Of a stretch of DNA of 50,925 nucleotides, positions 15,440-24,249 are shown in pieces. Location: assembly GCA_021805725.1 (NCBI GenBank), contig JAJZEH010000076.1:1-50925 (forward strand), read 5' to 3'. Made by a program: the position numbers and the translations under genes. Every line of letters starts with the position of its first letter. Position 1 is the stretch's first letter. A model generated the notes under the pieces. That model had not been told where the DNA came from. It worked only from the letters and a program-made list of their open reading frames with translations, and made no database searches. Origin of the DNA: Pseudomonadota bacterium. Lineage in GTDB: Bacteria > Pseudomonadota > Gammaproteobacteria > Burkholderiales > Ferrovaceae.

Positions 15440-15473
15440 GGGGACAGACCCCCAATCGGGGTCTGTCCCCTTA
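15437..15473. repeat. GGGGACAGACC-family palindrome after the MBL gene
   Basis: Perfect 16-nt arms at 15437-15452 and 15458-15473 enclose a CAATC loop. The left arm begins with the TAA stop of the upstream gene. It could act as an RNA 3' end stabiliser or assist termination, but it lacks its own T-run. Confidence 0.9.
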
Positions 15474-15482
15474 AAACTTAAA

Positions 15483-15508
15483 AAAAGCCGACCCAAAGGC
15501 CGGCTTTT
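15483..15508. terminator. Rho-independent terminator, bidirectional form
   Basis: AAAAGCCG (15483-15490) pairs with CGGCTTTT (15501-15508) across a 10-nt loop. It ends the plus-strand dapA-bamC-MBL unit and the minus-strand lipoprotein gene. Confidence 0.7.
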
Positions 15509-15534
15509 GCTTTGCAGCTTGACGCTGCGCCGAA

Positions 15535-15741
15535 TTACTTCTTGTCGGCGGCGGCGGGGGCAGCAGGAGCAGGAGCGGCAGCAGGAGCGGCCGGTGCAGC
15601 AGGAGCGGCAGCGGGAGCAGCCGGTGCGGCGGCCGGGGCAGCGGCGTCAGCCTTGGGAGCTTCGGGCTTCGGGGCTTCGGGCTTGCTGCAGGCAGCAACG
15701 GCAACGGCGAACAGAGCAGCGATCAAGAGGTTCAGTTTCAT
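15535..15741 (-). CDS. Small Ala/Pro-rich lipoprotein
   Basis: A 68-residue product with a clear lipoprotein signal (MKLNLLIAALFAVAVAAC, lipidated Cys at residue 18). The mature part is low complexity: KPEAPKPEAPK, then about 38 residues almost wholly Ala and Pro, ending ADKK. It may act as an extended spacer tethered to a membrane. AGGAATGCAA precedes the ATG. Similar short lipoproteins occur in betaproteobacteria; no function is known to me. Confidence 0.75.
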   Translation of the reverse strand: MKLNLLIAALFAVAVAACSKPEAPKPEAPKADAAAPAAAPAAPAAAPAAPAAPAAAPAPAAPAAADKK

Positions 15742-15850
15742 TTGCATTCCTATCGATAGAAAGTTAAAGACGGCATCTGGCGAGCCTCCGGTGGGCCTTA
15801 CAGATTCCGAGAGGTTACACCCACGGTTGCGTTGCAGCAAGCGATTTTTA

Positions 15851-16960
15851 TCAGGCCAGCCAGCCGGCCAGATAGGCCTCGTAGAGCAGTGAAGCCGCGG
15901 CTTCTGGCACTGGGCCCGGGGCCAGCAGACGATGGTCTGCCAGGGTTATCAGGGGGGCGCGCGCGCCCTTGGCGAGGGTGTATTCCTCACCATTGAGAAA
16001 CAGCCGGCTGCCGCGAAACAGCATGATGCTGCGGGGATCAAGGCGCAGGCCCAACCGCTCGGCCTGCCGTACAAAGCGCGCGCGCGTCAGCGGCGACTGT
16101 GGCGGGTCGAAAAACAGGTGGGGCTTGGGTTCGGTCAGGTAACGTCCGACGCAGGACAGGATATCCTGATCAGTCCATCGAATGGATTGCAAAATGTGAC
16201 CGACCTGCTGCAACAGGGCTGCAGGCAACTCGCCAGGATGGGTCTGAAGCGCGAGGTCAGGATCGGCATAGCGTCCGGCGACGGTGAGGTGGTCGCGCAA
16301 ATGATCGAGGAAGGCATTGACCCATTCCTGGTGCGTGGGGGCCCGAAATCCGATGGAATAGGTAAAGCATTCCGACACGGCCACGCCATCGTGAGCGCAT
16401 TGCGGAGGCAGGTAGAGCATGTCCCCGGCTTCCAGATCCCATTGCGACTGCGCCTTGAAACGCCGCAGGATTTTGAGGTCGCTATCGGGCAGTAGTTCCA
16501 GATCGTCGGTTTCAGCGATGCCCCAACGTCGCGTGCCAAAGCCCTGGAGCAAAAAAACATCATAGGAGTCGAAATGCGGCCCCACGCCGCCACCGGGCAC
16601 GGCATAACTCACCATCAGGTCGTCCAGGCGCGCATGCGGAACGAAATTGAAGTCATGCAGCAGCGCTGCGGCTTCTGGAATCCAGTGGTTGAGTTCCTGA
16701 ATCAGCACCGTCCAGTGGCGGTCGGGCAGGGTCTTGAAATCAATGGGGCGAAACGGGCCATGATGCAACTTCCAGCGTCGTCCCTCGCGAATGACGAGCC
16801 GTGCCTGGACGTCGGGACGGGTGGCGAGTTTCCTGATTTCAGCAGGAGTGAGAAAGCCCAGAAAGTCCGGGACGGCCTGGCGCACCAGGAGCGGCTTTTT
16901 ATGCCAGTGGCGTGCCAGGAAGGCCTTGGGGCTCAGGGGGCCCAGTAATGATGTCTTCAT
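15851..16960 (-). CDS. Cupin/JmjC-like 2-oxoglutarate oxygenase (RoxA/YcfD type)
   Basis: A 369-residue non-haem iron dioxygenase of the group that hydroxylates an arginine of ribosomal protein L16. The iron ligands are visible in the jelly-roll core: GPHFDSYDVFLLQG gives His129 and Asp131, and PPQCAHDGVA gives His190. The N-terminal HWHKKPLLVRQAVPDF is typical of the group, and a C-terminal winged-helix-like domain follows. The ATG is at 16960. It diverges from the peroxiredoxin gene. Confidence 0.85.
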   Translation of the reverse strand: MKTSLLGPLSPKAFLARHWHKKPLLVRQAVPDFLGFLTPAEIRKLATRPDVQARLVIREGRRWKLHHGPFRPIDFKTLPDRHWTVLIQELNHWIPEAAALLHDFNFVPHARLDDLMVSYAVPGGGVGPHFDSYDVFLLQGFGTRRWGIAETDDLELLPDSDLKILRRFKAQSQWDLEAGDMLYLPPQCAHDGVAVSECFTYSIGFRAPTHQEWVNAFLDHLRDHLTVAGRYADPDLALQTHPGELPAALLQQVGHILQSIRWTDQDILSCVGRYLTEPKPHLFFDPPQSPLTRARFVRQAERLGLRLDPRSIMLFRGSRLFLNGEEYTLAKGARAPLITLADHRLLAPGPVPEAAASLLYEAYLAGWLA

Positions 16961-17078
16961 GAGATTCTCGCAACCAAACCCAGATTGTAATGCAGAAGGG
17001 ATAAGACAAGCGGCAGGGTGGTTCAACACAATCTGCGGGGATGGGATAGAATCAGACCCAGGATGTTGGAGAGACTTC

Positions 17079-17546
17079 ATGTTGAAAGTTGGACAAAAAG
17101 CGCCAGGCTTTGAGCTGCCAGATTCCGGAATGGAAATGGTTCGTCTGTCCACTTTCAAAGGCAAAAAAAAGGTCGTGCTGTTTTTTTATCCGCGGGACAG
17201 CATGCCCCAGTGCACGCGTGAAGCCATCAATTTCAGCGATCATGAAGATGATTTCACGCATCACGGGGCCGTGGTGATGGGGGTGTCGCAAGACGACATC
17301 CTGTGTCATGCCGATTTTTGCGAGGCCAACGGGCTCAGTTCGCGCCTTCTGTCGGATGTTGAGGGCGACGTGTGCCGACGGTATGGGGTGTTACACGAGA
17401 AAGAGATGGGTGGGCAAGTGCGCACCTGTGTGGATCGCGTGACTTACGTCATCGATCGCGACGGTGTCGTGCGGCATGTAGTGCCGGCGCAGAACAGCCG
17501 TGACCATGTGGTCGAAGTGTTGAAACTGGTGAAGGAGATTGAGTAG
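17079..17546 (+). CDS. Peroxiredoxin (Bcp/AhpC-TSA family), altered active-site motif
   Basis: A 155-residue thiol peroxidase that would reduce hydrogen peroxide or organic peroxides. FFYPRDSMPQC places the peroxidatic cysteine at Cys45. The family motif PxxxTxxC is changed: Met42 replaces the usual Thr. Further cysteines at 76, 81 and about 98 are candidates for resolution. The C-terminal YVIDRDGVVRHV is typical. The ATG at 17079 follows TTGGAGAG. slyD starts two bases after the stop, so the pair is one operon. Confidence 0.85.
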   Translation: MLKVGQKAPGFELPDSGMEMVRLSTFKGKKKVVLFFYPRDSMPQCTREAINFSDHEDDFTHHGAVVMGVSQDDILCHADFCEANGLSSRLLSDVEGDVCRRYGVLHEKEMGGQVRTCVDRVTYVIDRDGVVRHVVPAQNSRDHVVEVLKLVKEIE

Positions 17547-17548
17547 AA

Positions 17549-18034
17549 ATGGTCATTGCAAAAGATTCAGTGGTCACCCTGAGTTATACCCTGTCGGATG
17601 ACGAGGGCAAGTTGCTGGAAGCCAGCGACCCGGCAGTCAGCTATCTGCACGGCGGTTACGACGGCATTTTCCCGATGGTGGAAGAGACACTGGAAGGCCA
17701 GGGAGAGGGATTTACCTGTACGGTCACGATGGAACCTGATGATGCGTTTGGCGAATACGACGAATCGCTGATGCGGGTTGAACCGCGCAATCTGTTCCCG
17801 CCGCAGGTCAAGGTGGGAATGCAGTTTGAGGGCCAGCCCGAAGGTGCCGCCCATGACGAAACGGTGCTGTATACCGTGACGGATGTGACCGATGACAAGG
17901 TGGTGGTGGACGGCAACCATCCGTTGGTGGGCAAGACGCTGGTTTTTGCCTGCACCGTGCTGGGCGTGCGTCCGGCAACCCAGGAAGAACTGCAACATGG
18001 CCATGTTCATGGCGAACACGGCCATCATCATTAA
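17549..18034 (+). CDS. slyD: FKBP-type peptidyl-prolyl isomerase, SlyD family
   Basis: A 161-residue folding helper and metal-binding protein. VTLSYTLSDDEGKLLEAS starts the FKBP domain. The insert-in-flap domain follows, with EPDDAFGEYDESLM before it. The FKBP fold closes with NHPLVGKTLVFACTVLGVR. The C-terminus is His-rich (HGHVHGEHGHHH), as in SlyD proteins that bind nickel or zinc. The downstream gene converges with a gap of only 15 bases. Confidence 0.92.
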   Translation: MVIAKDSVVTLSYTLSDDEGKLLEASDPAVSYLHGGYDGIFPMVEETLEGQGEGFTCTVTMEPDDAFGEYDESLMRVEPRNLFPPQVKVGMQFEGQPEGAAHDETVLYTVTDVTDDKVVVDGNHPLVGKTLVFACTVLGVRPATQEELQHGHVHGEHGHHH

Positions 18035-18049
18035 ACCCCGCCAGGCGCG

Positions 18050-19666
18050 TTAAACGGTAAATCGCGTCACTGCAGCCTGCAGCAGGCGCGATTGCTCCTC
18101 CATTTCGCCCATGGACTGGCTGGCGTGGGTCACGCCCTGGGCGTTGGCTTCACTCATCTGCGTGATCCCCTCCACCTTCTGCGCAATCAATTCACTGGCC
18201 TTGCTTTGTTCTCCCAGGGCAGCGGTAATTTCCCTTGCAAAGCCCTCGCTTTCGCTCGCTCTCGTTTGAATGCGCTCGATGGACTGGCGGGCGTTGTCGG
18301 CATAGGTTGCCGTCACTGAAACCTGTTCCACCACATGGCGAATGTCTTCCACGGCCTGTCCCGCACTTTGCTGGATGGCCACGATCATGTCGGCGATTTC
18401 CTGGGCGGAGCTCGTGGTCTTCTCCGCAAGCTTGCGCACTTCATCCGCCACCACGGCAAACCCCCGGCCCTGCTCACCGGCACGCGCGGCTTCGATGGCC
18501 GCATTGAGGGCCAGCAGGTTGGTTTGATCCGCCACTTCGCGAATGACCTGAACGATGGCTGAAATGTCGTTGGACTGCTGACCGACGCGCTCCACCACGG
18601 CAGCGGCTTCCTTGACCGTACTTGAAATCCGGGTCATTTCGTCAAAGGCGCTTTTCACGATGGCGCTGCCTTCCGTGGCAAGGCGCGAGGATTCCTGGTT
18701 GGCCTCCAGGGCATGGTTGGCATTGTCGTGAATGTTGCCGATGCTGACACTCATTTCCTCGATGGCCGCGGCCACCGTGCTGGTAGCGTCATTCTGGCCT
18801 TCCACGGACTGGCTGATGTCGCTTAACGCACCGGACATGTTGGTGCTCGTGGAAGCCGTCTGGCGTGCATTGCCGGCGATGGTGTCAATCAACTGGCGCA
18901 GGTTGGTCTGCATGCTGCCCAGGGCGCGCAGCAGATCGCCTGTTTCATCCTTTCCGCCCTTGGGGATCTGGTTGGTCAGATTGCCCGAGGCCACGGCGGT
19001 GGCCGTTTTGATGGCAGCCAGCATGGGGGCGACGATGCGGTTGGCCAGGGTAAGCGCAATGGCCAGCGCAGCGGCCACGGAGGCGACCAGAATCACCATG
19101 GACAATGTGACGGTGCGCGAGGCGCTGGCGGAAGCGGAGACTGCGGCCTCTTCACCCTTTCTTTTCTGGTCTGCAAGAATGCCGTCCATTTGTGCGGCGA
19201 TTTCAATGAATCGCTTGTCGGCAGCCTGCATCATGCCGGTGCCGCTGGCCAGATCGGACTGGGCCATGTCGATGGCCTGTGCCACATTTTTACGGTATTT
19301 GGCCATGGGCTGATCCAGCGCCAGCAGGCCTTTCCGTTCTTCCTCGCCCACGTCACTGCGTTCTGCCAGGCTTTTCAGCAGTTTGATGGCATTGTCCGCA
19401 TGCCCCAGAATCGTTGCGGTTTCCTTCTGGATGCGATCGGCGTCGAAATTGGCGAAGGAGGTAAACAAACGGTACACGCCGATGTTGGCCTCCAGGAGCT
19501 CACCGCGGCTGCCGTTGAGCGTCGCGGTGTGCTGCATGCCCCTGGTGGTGATGGTCTCAAGCGCGCCCTGCATGGTCCGCATGCCAAAAAAAGTGACAAC
19601 GCCCAGTACCAGCATCATGACGATAGTCAACAGGGGTGCCAGAAGTATCTTTTTCTTGATGTTCAC
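18050..19666 (-). CDS. Methyl-accepting chemotaxis protein
   Basis: A 538-residue membrane chemoreceptor. The first membrane helix lies at about residues 7-29; a periplasmic four-helix-bundle-type sensor follows to about residue 188, then the second helix (TLSMVILVASVAAALAIAL) and HAMP. The signalling tip is highly conserved (EVADQTNLLALNAAIEAARA, GRGFAVVADEVRKLAEKT). No C-terminal CheR-tether pentapeptide is present. The start is a GTG at 19666. The gene sits 31 bases after a Cache-domain protein gene, which may supply its ligand signal. Confidence 0.93.
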   Translation of the reverse strand: MNIKKKILLAPLLTIVMMLVLGVVTFFGMRTMQGALETITTRGMQHTATLNGSRGELLEANIGVYRLFTSFANFDADRIQKETATILGHADNAIKLLKSLAERSDVGEEERKGLLALDQPMAKYRKNVAQAIDMAQSDLASGTGMMQAADKRFIEIAAQMDGILADQKRKGEEAAVSASASASRTVTLSMVILVASVAAALAIALTLANRIVAPMLAAIKTATAVASGNLTNQIPKGGKDETGDLLRALGSMQTNLRQLIDTIAGNARQTASTSTNMSGALSDISQSVEGQNDATSTVAAAIEEMSVSIGNIHDNANHALEANQESSRLATEGSAIVKSAFDEMTRISSTVKEAAAVVERVGQQSNDISAIVQVIREVADQTNLLALNAAIEAARAGEQGRGFAVVADEVRKLAEKTTSSAQEIADMIVAIQQSAGQAVEDIRHVVEQVSVTATYADNARQSIERIQTRASESEGFAREITAALGEQSKASELIAQKVEGITQMSEANAQGVTHASQSMGEMEEQSRLLQAAVTRFTV

Positions 19667-19697
19667 AGTGGACTCTCAGGACGGTTGAGAAGGGCGA

Positions 19698-20147
19698 TCA
19701 ATGCTTGTAAACGCCGGCGCAGACGATGTCTTCGCCCACTTTTTCGCAATACGCCGATTTGGGCAGCACCTTCTTGGTGACCGGATCGGTGAATTTGTAG
19801 TCCTGCCAGAATTTACCCTTGGTCTTGGCCAGTTCCACGCGTTCCTTGACGAACTCCTTGCCATCGGCATCGGCGAGATCGATCAGGTCCTTGCCCACCG
19901 ATTTGGCGTTCTGGCCGTGGGCCAGGCACTTGCCATTCATGTCATAGACCACGGGGTACAGGTCGCGGTCCACCCATTTCTTGTCCTTGGCGGTGATTTC
20001 CTTGAGCGTGGCATCGCGGTTGGCCTGCAGGGCCTTGGCAGCCTTGGAGACCATGGCCTCCGCTTCCTTGGGGGTGGCATAACTGTCAGCAAGCACGGGC
20101 ATGGAGATGAGTGATGCAGCGACGGCTGCGAACAAAAACTTTTTCAT
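19698..20147 (-). CDS. Secreted single-Cache-domain protein
   Basis: A 149-residue protein with a cleavable signal peptide (MKKFLFAAVAASLISMPVLA) and then a Cache-type sensing domain. Landmarks are VVYDMNGKCLAHG, VGKDLIDLADADGKEFV and the final EDIVCAGVYKH. Three cysteines are present in the mature part. AGGAGCTTTC precedes the ATG at 20147. It is likely the periplasmic half of a two-part sensor with the chemoreceptor that follows. The ligand is unknown. Confidence 0.82.
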   Translation of the reverse strand: MKKFLFAAVAASLISMPVLADSYATPKEAEAMVSKAAKALQANRDATLKEITAKDKKWVDRDLYPVVYDMNGKCLAHGQNAKSVGKDLIDLADADGKEFVKERVELAKTKGKFWQDYKFTDPVTKKVLPKSAYCEKVGEDIVCAGVYKH

Positions 20148-20171
20148 GAAAGCTCCTCTGATCATTATTTA

Positions 20172-20188
20172 GGGGACAGACCTCAATT
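20172..20188. repeat. Lone half of the GGGGACAGACC palindrome
   Basis: GGGGACAGACCTCAATT is present at the 5' edge of the Cache-gene upstream region without the matching inverted arm. It is identical to the first bases of the half-arms in the 24250-24337 copy, apart from the last T positions. It may be a decayed element. Confidence 0.65.
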
Positions 20189-20326
20189 CAGCGTCCATCC
20201 TCCGGTTGCTTTAAGTTTATCGGCACAACCCGTAAAAACATGAGGGTCATGGGGGGTTAAACCCGCACCATTATGGAGCGCCAGCCCGGGTTGGCGCCAG
20301 CGAATTACAACAGGAGTTGATCCGTG

Positions 20327-22909
20327 TCAATCCTGGCGCGCAGAGCGCACCAGGTCGTAGAGCAGTTGCAGGGCGTCGCGTGCCGTCAGCGCGTCAGGAT
20401 CAAGATTGCGCAGCTGGGAGAGTGCGGGGTGGGTTGGGGCGGAGGCTGCTGCCGGTGGCGGCTGCACGGTGGAATTGAACGGGGCAACGAACAGGTCGCC
20501 TTGCGGGCGTTGGGCTGCAGCACTTTCTTCCAGATGGGCGAGATAGTGGCGGGCCTCCCGAATCACGCTGCCCGGAACGCCAGCCAGGGCGGCCACCTGC
20601 AGGCCATAACTCTGGCTGGCCGGCCCTTCCTCGAGGGCATGCAGGAAGACGATGCGATCCTGGTGTTCCACGGCGTCCAGATGGACGTTGACCACGCCAC
20701 GGGTTTCCAGCGCCAACTGGGTCAGCTCGAAATAATGCGTGGCAAACAGGGTATGGCTGCGATTTTTTTCGATCAGGTAGCGGGCGATGGCATAAGCCAG
20801 CGCCAGGCCATCGAAGGTGGAGGTGCCGCGCCCGATTTCGTCCACCAGCACCAGGCTCTGTTGGGTGGCTGCATTGAGGATGTGTGCGGCCTCCGACATT
20901 TCCACCAGAAAAGTGGAGCGGCCCGAGGCAAGATCATCGCCTGCGCCGATGCGCGTGAAAATTTGATCCACCGGCCCAAGCACTGCGGATTTTGCAGGCA
21001 CGAAACAGCCCGCGTAGGCCAGCAACACGATCAGCGCGGTCTGGCGCATGTAGGTGGATTTCCCCCCCATGTTGGGACCGGTGATGAGCAGCATGCGCCG
21101 CTCGGGATGGAGCTCGGTGTCGTTGGGGATGAATCGCCCCACCTGTTGTTCCACCACCAGATGCCGCCCTCCGGTGATGGTGAGGCGCGCTTCGTCACAA
21201 AACTCGGGCGCCACGAGATCAAGCGCCACGGCGCGCTCGGCAAGACAGGCCAGGGCATCCAGTTCGGCCAGGGCAGCCGCCAGGGCCTGCAGCACCGGCA
21301 GGTGCGGCAGCAGCGTGTCGAGCAACGCTTCATACAAAAACTTTTCGCGCGCGAGGGCGCGCTCGTTGGCGGACAGGGCTTTTTCCTCGAACGCCTTCAG
21401 TTCTGGCGTGATGTAGCGTTCGGCGTTTTTGAGGGTCTGACGGCGACGATAATCGTCGGGGACGCGGCTGGCTTGTGCGTGACTGACTTCGATGTAGAAC
21501 CCATGCACCCGGTTGTATTCCACCTTGAGAGTGGCGATGCCGCTGCGCGTGCGTTCGCGACTTTCGAGATCCAGCAGAAAGTCGCCGCAATGCTCCTGGA
21601 TGCCGCGCATCTCATCGAGCTCGGCATCAAAGCCCGGCGCAATGACGCCACCGTCCCGAATATGGGCGGCAGGTTCCGCGGCAACGGCGTGTTCCAGCAG
21701 TGAGGGGATTTCGGTGGGCAGGGTGCGCAGTCCGTCGCACAGGGTACTGATGCGCTGCGCAGGGATGGCGGACAACAGGGCCAGCGCTTCGGGCAACAGG
21801 CAGAGCGTGTCGCGCAGCGCCACAAGGTCGCGCGGACGCGCAGATTTGAGGGCGAGGCGGCCCACGATGCGTTCCACGTCGCTGCTGCGTTTGAGCAGCG
21901 TGCGCAATTGCAGGGCCAGCGGGGCCGTACCCTCGCCTACCAGGGCGCCGATGGCTGCGTGACGCGCCTCCAGGGAAGCGCGCTGGCGCAGGGGATGGTG
22001 CAGCCAGCGATGGAGCAGGCGGCGGCCCATCGGGTTGACGCAGGTATCGAGGACGGAGAGTAGCGTCGGGCTGCGCTCGCCGCGCAGGGTTTCCGAGATT
22101 TCCAGGTTGCGGCGGGTGGCGCTGTCCATGCGAACCCAGTCGCCGCGACGCTCTACCTGCAGGCCCTGGATGTGTGGCAGGGCGCTGCGCTGGGTGTGGC
22201 TGGCATAGCCCAACAGGGCCCCTGCTGCGGCGACGCCGGCGGGCAGGTCGGCGCAGCCAAAGCCGGAGAGGTCATGCACCTTGAATTGCTGGCAGAGCGC
22301 GCGCTGGGCGCGCTCCAGGTCGAAATGCCAGGGGGCCAGCCGTTGCAGCGGAAGACGCTCCTGGCCCGGTGTGGGGGTGAAGGATTCGGGTATCAGGATC
22401 TCGGCCGCGCCAATGCGTTCCAGTTCGGCATCAAGTTCGTGCAGCGGCGTTTGGGAAAGCATCAACTGGCCGCTGCTCAGGTTGAGGGTGGCAAGGCCGG
22501 CGGTGGTCCCCTGCGGGGCAATGGCCGCGAGCAGGGTGTCACGGCTTTCGTCCAGCAGGGCCGCGTCGGTGAGCGTGCCCGGGGTGACGATGCGCACCAC
22601 CTGGCGTTCCACGGGCCCCTTGGCGGTGGCCGGGTCGCCCACCTGTTCGCAAATGGCCACCGACTCCCCAAGGCGCACCAGCCGTGCCAGGTACTGCTCC
22701 ACGGCGTGATGCGGAACCCCTGCCATGGGAATGGGCTGGCCTGCAGAAGTGCCGCGCCGGGTCAGGGTAATGTCCAACAGTCCTGCCGCTTTTTCGGCAT
22801 CCTCATAGAACAGCTCGTAGAAATCCCCCATGCGATAAAACAGCAGTCGTTCTGGATGCTCTGCCTTGAGGGCGTGGTACTGCTGCATCATCGGTGTGTG
22901 TTTTTCCAT
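20327..22909 (-). CDS. mutS: DNA mismatch repair protein MutS
   Basis: Recognises mismatches and small loops and recruits MutL. The 860-residue product has the mismatch-binding Phe-X-Glu at F30 and E32 (RMGDFYELF), the connector and lever domains, the clamp, and the ATPase with Walker [10 protein letters not shown] at about residue 607 and Walker [17 protein letters not shown]. The C-terminus includes a short helical tail ([11 protein letters not shown]). The ATG at 22909 has no clear Shine-Dalgarno, and a promoter -10 box lies just six bases upstream, so the mRNA may be leaderless. Confidence 0.97.
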   Translation of the reverse strand: MEKHTPMMQQYHALKAEHPERLLFYRMGDFYELFYEDAEKAAGLLDITLTRRGTSAGQPIPMAGVPHHAVEQYLARLVRLGESVAICEQVGDPATAKGPVERQVVRIVTPGTLTDAALLDESRDTLLAAIAPQGTTAGLATLNLSSGQLMLSQTPLHELDAELERIGAAEILIPESFTPTPGQERLPLQRLAPWHFDLERAQRALCQQFKVHDLSGFGCADLPAGVAAAGALLGYASHTQRSALPHIQGLQVERRGDWVRMDSATRRNLEISETLRGERSPTLLSVLDTCVNPMGRRLLHRWLHHPLRQRASLEARHAAIGALVGEGTAPLALQLRTLLKRSSDVERIVGRLALKSARPRDLVALRDTLCLLPEALALLSAIPAQRISTLCDGLRTLPTEIPSLLEHAVAAEPAAHIRDGGVIAPGFDAELDEMRGIQEHCGDFLLDLESRERTRSGIATLKVEYNRVHGFYIEVSHAQASRVPDDYRRRQTLKNAERYITPELKAFEEKALSANERALAREKFLYEALLDTLLPHLPVLQALAAALAELDALACLAERAVALDLVAPEFCDEARLTITGGRHLVVEQQVGRFIPNDTELHPERRMLLITGPNMGGKSTYMRQTALIVLLAYAGCFVPAKSAVLGPVDQIFTRIGAGDDLASGRSTFLVEMSEAAHILNAATQQSLVLVDEIGRGTSTFDGLALAYAIARYLIEKNRSHTLFATHYFELTQLALETRGVVNVHLDAVEHQDRIVFLHALEEGPASQSYGLQVAALAGVPGSVIREARHYLAHLEESAAAQRPQGDLFVAPFNSTVQPPPAAASAPTHPALSQLRNLDPDALTARDALQLLYDLVRSARQD

Positions 22910-22915
22910 CTCTGG

Positions 22916-22945
22916 ATTATCTTGAACTTCTTTGCGTTAGATCAA
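22916..22945 (-). promoter_or_regulatory. Candidate mutS promoter
   Basis: On the minus strand, TTGATC (22940-22945) is followed by an 18-nt spacer and GATAAT (22916-22921). Six bases then lead to the mutS ATG. Transcription would be expected to begin at or next to the A of the ATG. Confidence 0.45.
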
Positions 22946-23145
22946 GCTGTTTCTCGAAGCGAGAGGCTAGAATTATCTCTTGAGTAGTCGTCACCCCGAT
23001 GTTTGTGGTGATTTTCAACAGTCCCCCCTCGCACGGGCAGTCCAGTTATTTTCGATGGATTGTCCGTGCTCTTTCTCTCCCCCAGGTTTTTCCTTCGCCC
23101 GCTGTGATCGTGGCGCGATTCGGCAACTTTCATTACTGGAAGGAT

Positions 23146-24249
23146 TCAGTGGTCCAGCAAAAGCAGCGCCGCAGCGCTGCTGACGGCCAGAAACGGCACG
23201 GCATAGTAGTGAAAACGCAGCCAGAGGCCCCGCTCGGACACCATGCGCAGGGCAATCAGGTTGGCCAGCGAGCCCAGCACGAAACCAAATCCGCCCACGT
23301 TGACCGCATAGGCCAGGACAGCGTTTGCCGGCACCCACTGCGTGAGCAGGATGGTGGCAGGAACGTTGCTGATGGCTTGCGATGCCAGCACCCCGGCCAC
23401 AAACAACATGCGCGGTGAATCGTGCGAGAGAGGCTCCAGCAGGCTGCGCATTCCGTCAAGATCGGTGAACAGGCGGACGTCCACAAACATCAGGGCAAAC
23501 ACGGCAATCAGGCTCCAGTCCACCTGCAGCAGGACGCGTGGTCGCATCATGGTCATGACTGCCAGCACCGCAACAAGTCCCCAGCCCGGATGTCCCCATT
23601 CCACCGAAGCCACGAAAGCGAGGTAGAGCAGCGAGCAAAGGATCATCAGGGTGCCTTGCCAGGGGGCCGATTCTTCAGGCAAGTGCACGGCAATGCGCTG
23701 GTTGGGAAAGGCCAGCGCGGTCAACCCCAGCAGCAGCGTCATCAGCGTCAGGGCGAGCGGTGCCATCTGCCAGGTGAAAGCCGCAAAGGACAGATGCGAC
23801 AGTTGCCACAGCAGGATGTTTTGCGGGTTGCCGATGGGGGTAAGCAGCGAGCCCGCGTTGACTGCCAGCGCCTCGAAGATGACGAGGCGCCCGATGGGCA
23901 GCCCCGCGAGGTTGCGCAGCCCCAGGGTCAGGGGGACTACGATGAACAGCGCGATGTCATTGGTCAGCACGGTGGAGAGCAGGGCTGAAAACGCTACCAG
24001 AAAGAGCGCCAGCGTGCGTTCATGGGTGAGATGGTTGAGCATGCGCCGTCCTGCATGATCCAGGGCGCCGCTTACCTCAATGCCCTTGGTCAGCAGCATC
24101 AGGCCGCAGAGGGTCAGCAGGGTGGGGGTGTGGATTGCCTGGGGGGCCCGCGCCAGGGTGGCGGGGTGCAGGGCGGCAAGCCCCAGCCCTATCAGCAGCA
24201 ACAGTTGGAGCAGGCGATCCTTGAGTAAGGGCGCGATGATGGAAAACAT
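23146..24249 (-). CDS. ArsB/CitMHS-superfamily anion permease
   Basis: A 367-residue membrane protein with about ten hydrophobic segments. The blocks LTNDIALFIVVPLTLGL, AVNAGSLLTPIGNPQNILLW and ASQAISNVPATILLTQWV match the SLC13/ArsB/NhaD-like permeases. The two NP-type or NVP-type hairpin sites are the likely ion-binding loops. The substrate cannot be told; no arsenic genes are nearby. The start is ATG 24249. The repeat at 24250-24337 abuts the ATG and supplies the only Shine-Dalgarno-like GAGG, nine bases upstream. Confidence 0.8.
   Translation of the reverse strand: MFSIIAPLLKDRLLQLLLLIGLGLAALHPATLARAPQAIHTPTLLTLCGLMLLTKGIEVSGALDHAGRRMLNHLTHERTLALFLVAFSALLSTVLTNDIALFIVVPLTLGLRNLAGLPIGRLVIFEALAVNAGSLLTPIGNPQNILLWQLSHLSFAAFTWQMAPLALTLMTLLLGLTALAFPNQRIAVHLPEESAPWQGTLMILCSLLYLAFVASVEWGHPGWGLVAVLAVMTMMRPRVLLQVDWSLIAVFALMFVDVRLFTDLDGMRSLLEPLSHDSPRMLFVAGVLASQAISNVPATILLTQWVPANAVLAYAVNVGGFGFVLGSLANLIALRMVSERGLWLRFHYYAVPFLAVSSAAALLLLDH

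Noticed and set aside
20324..21703. A long plus-strand open frame opposite mutS
   Set aside because: It is antisense to conserved MutS domains and has no recognisable motif.
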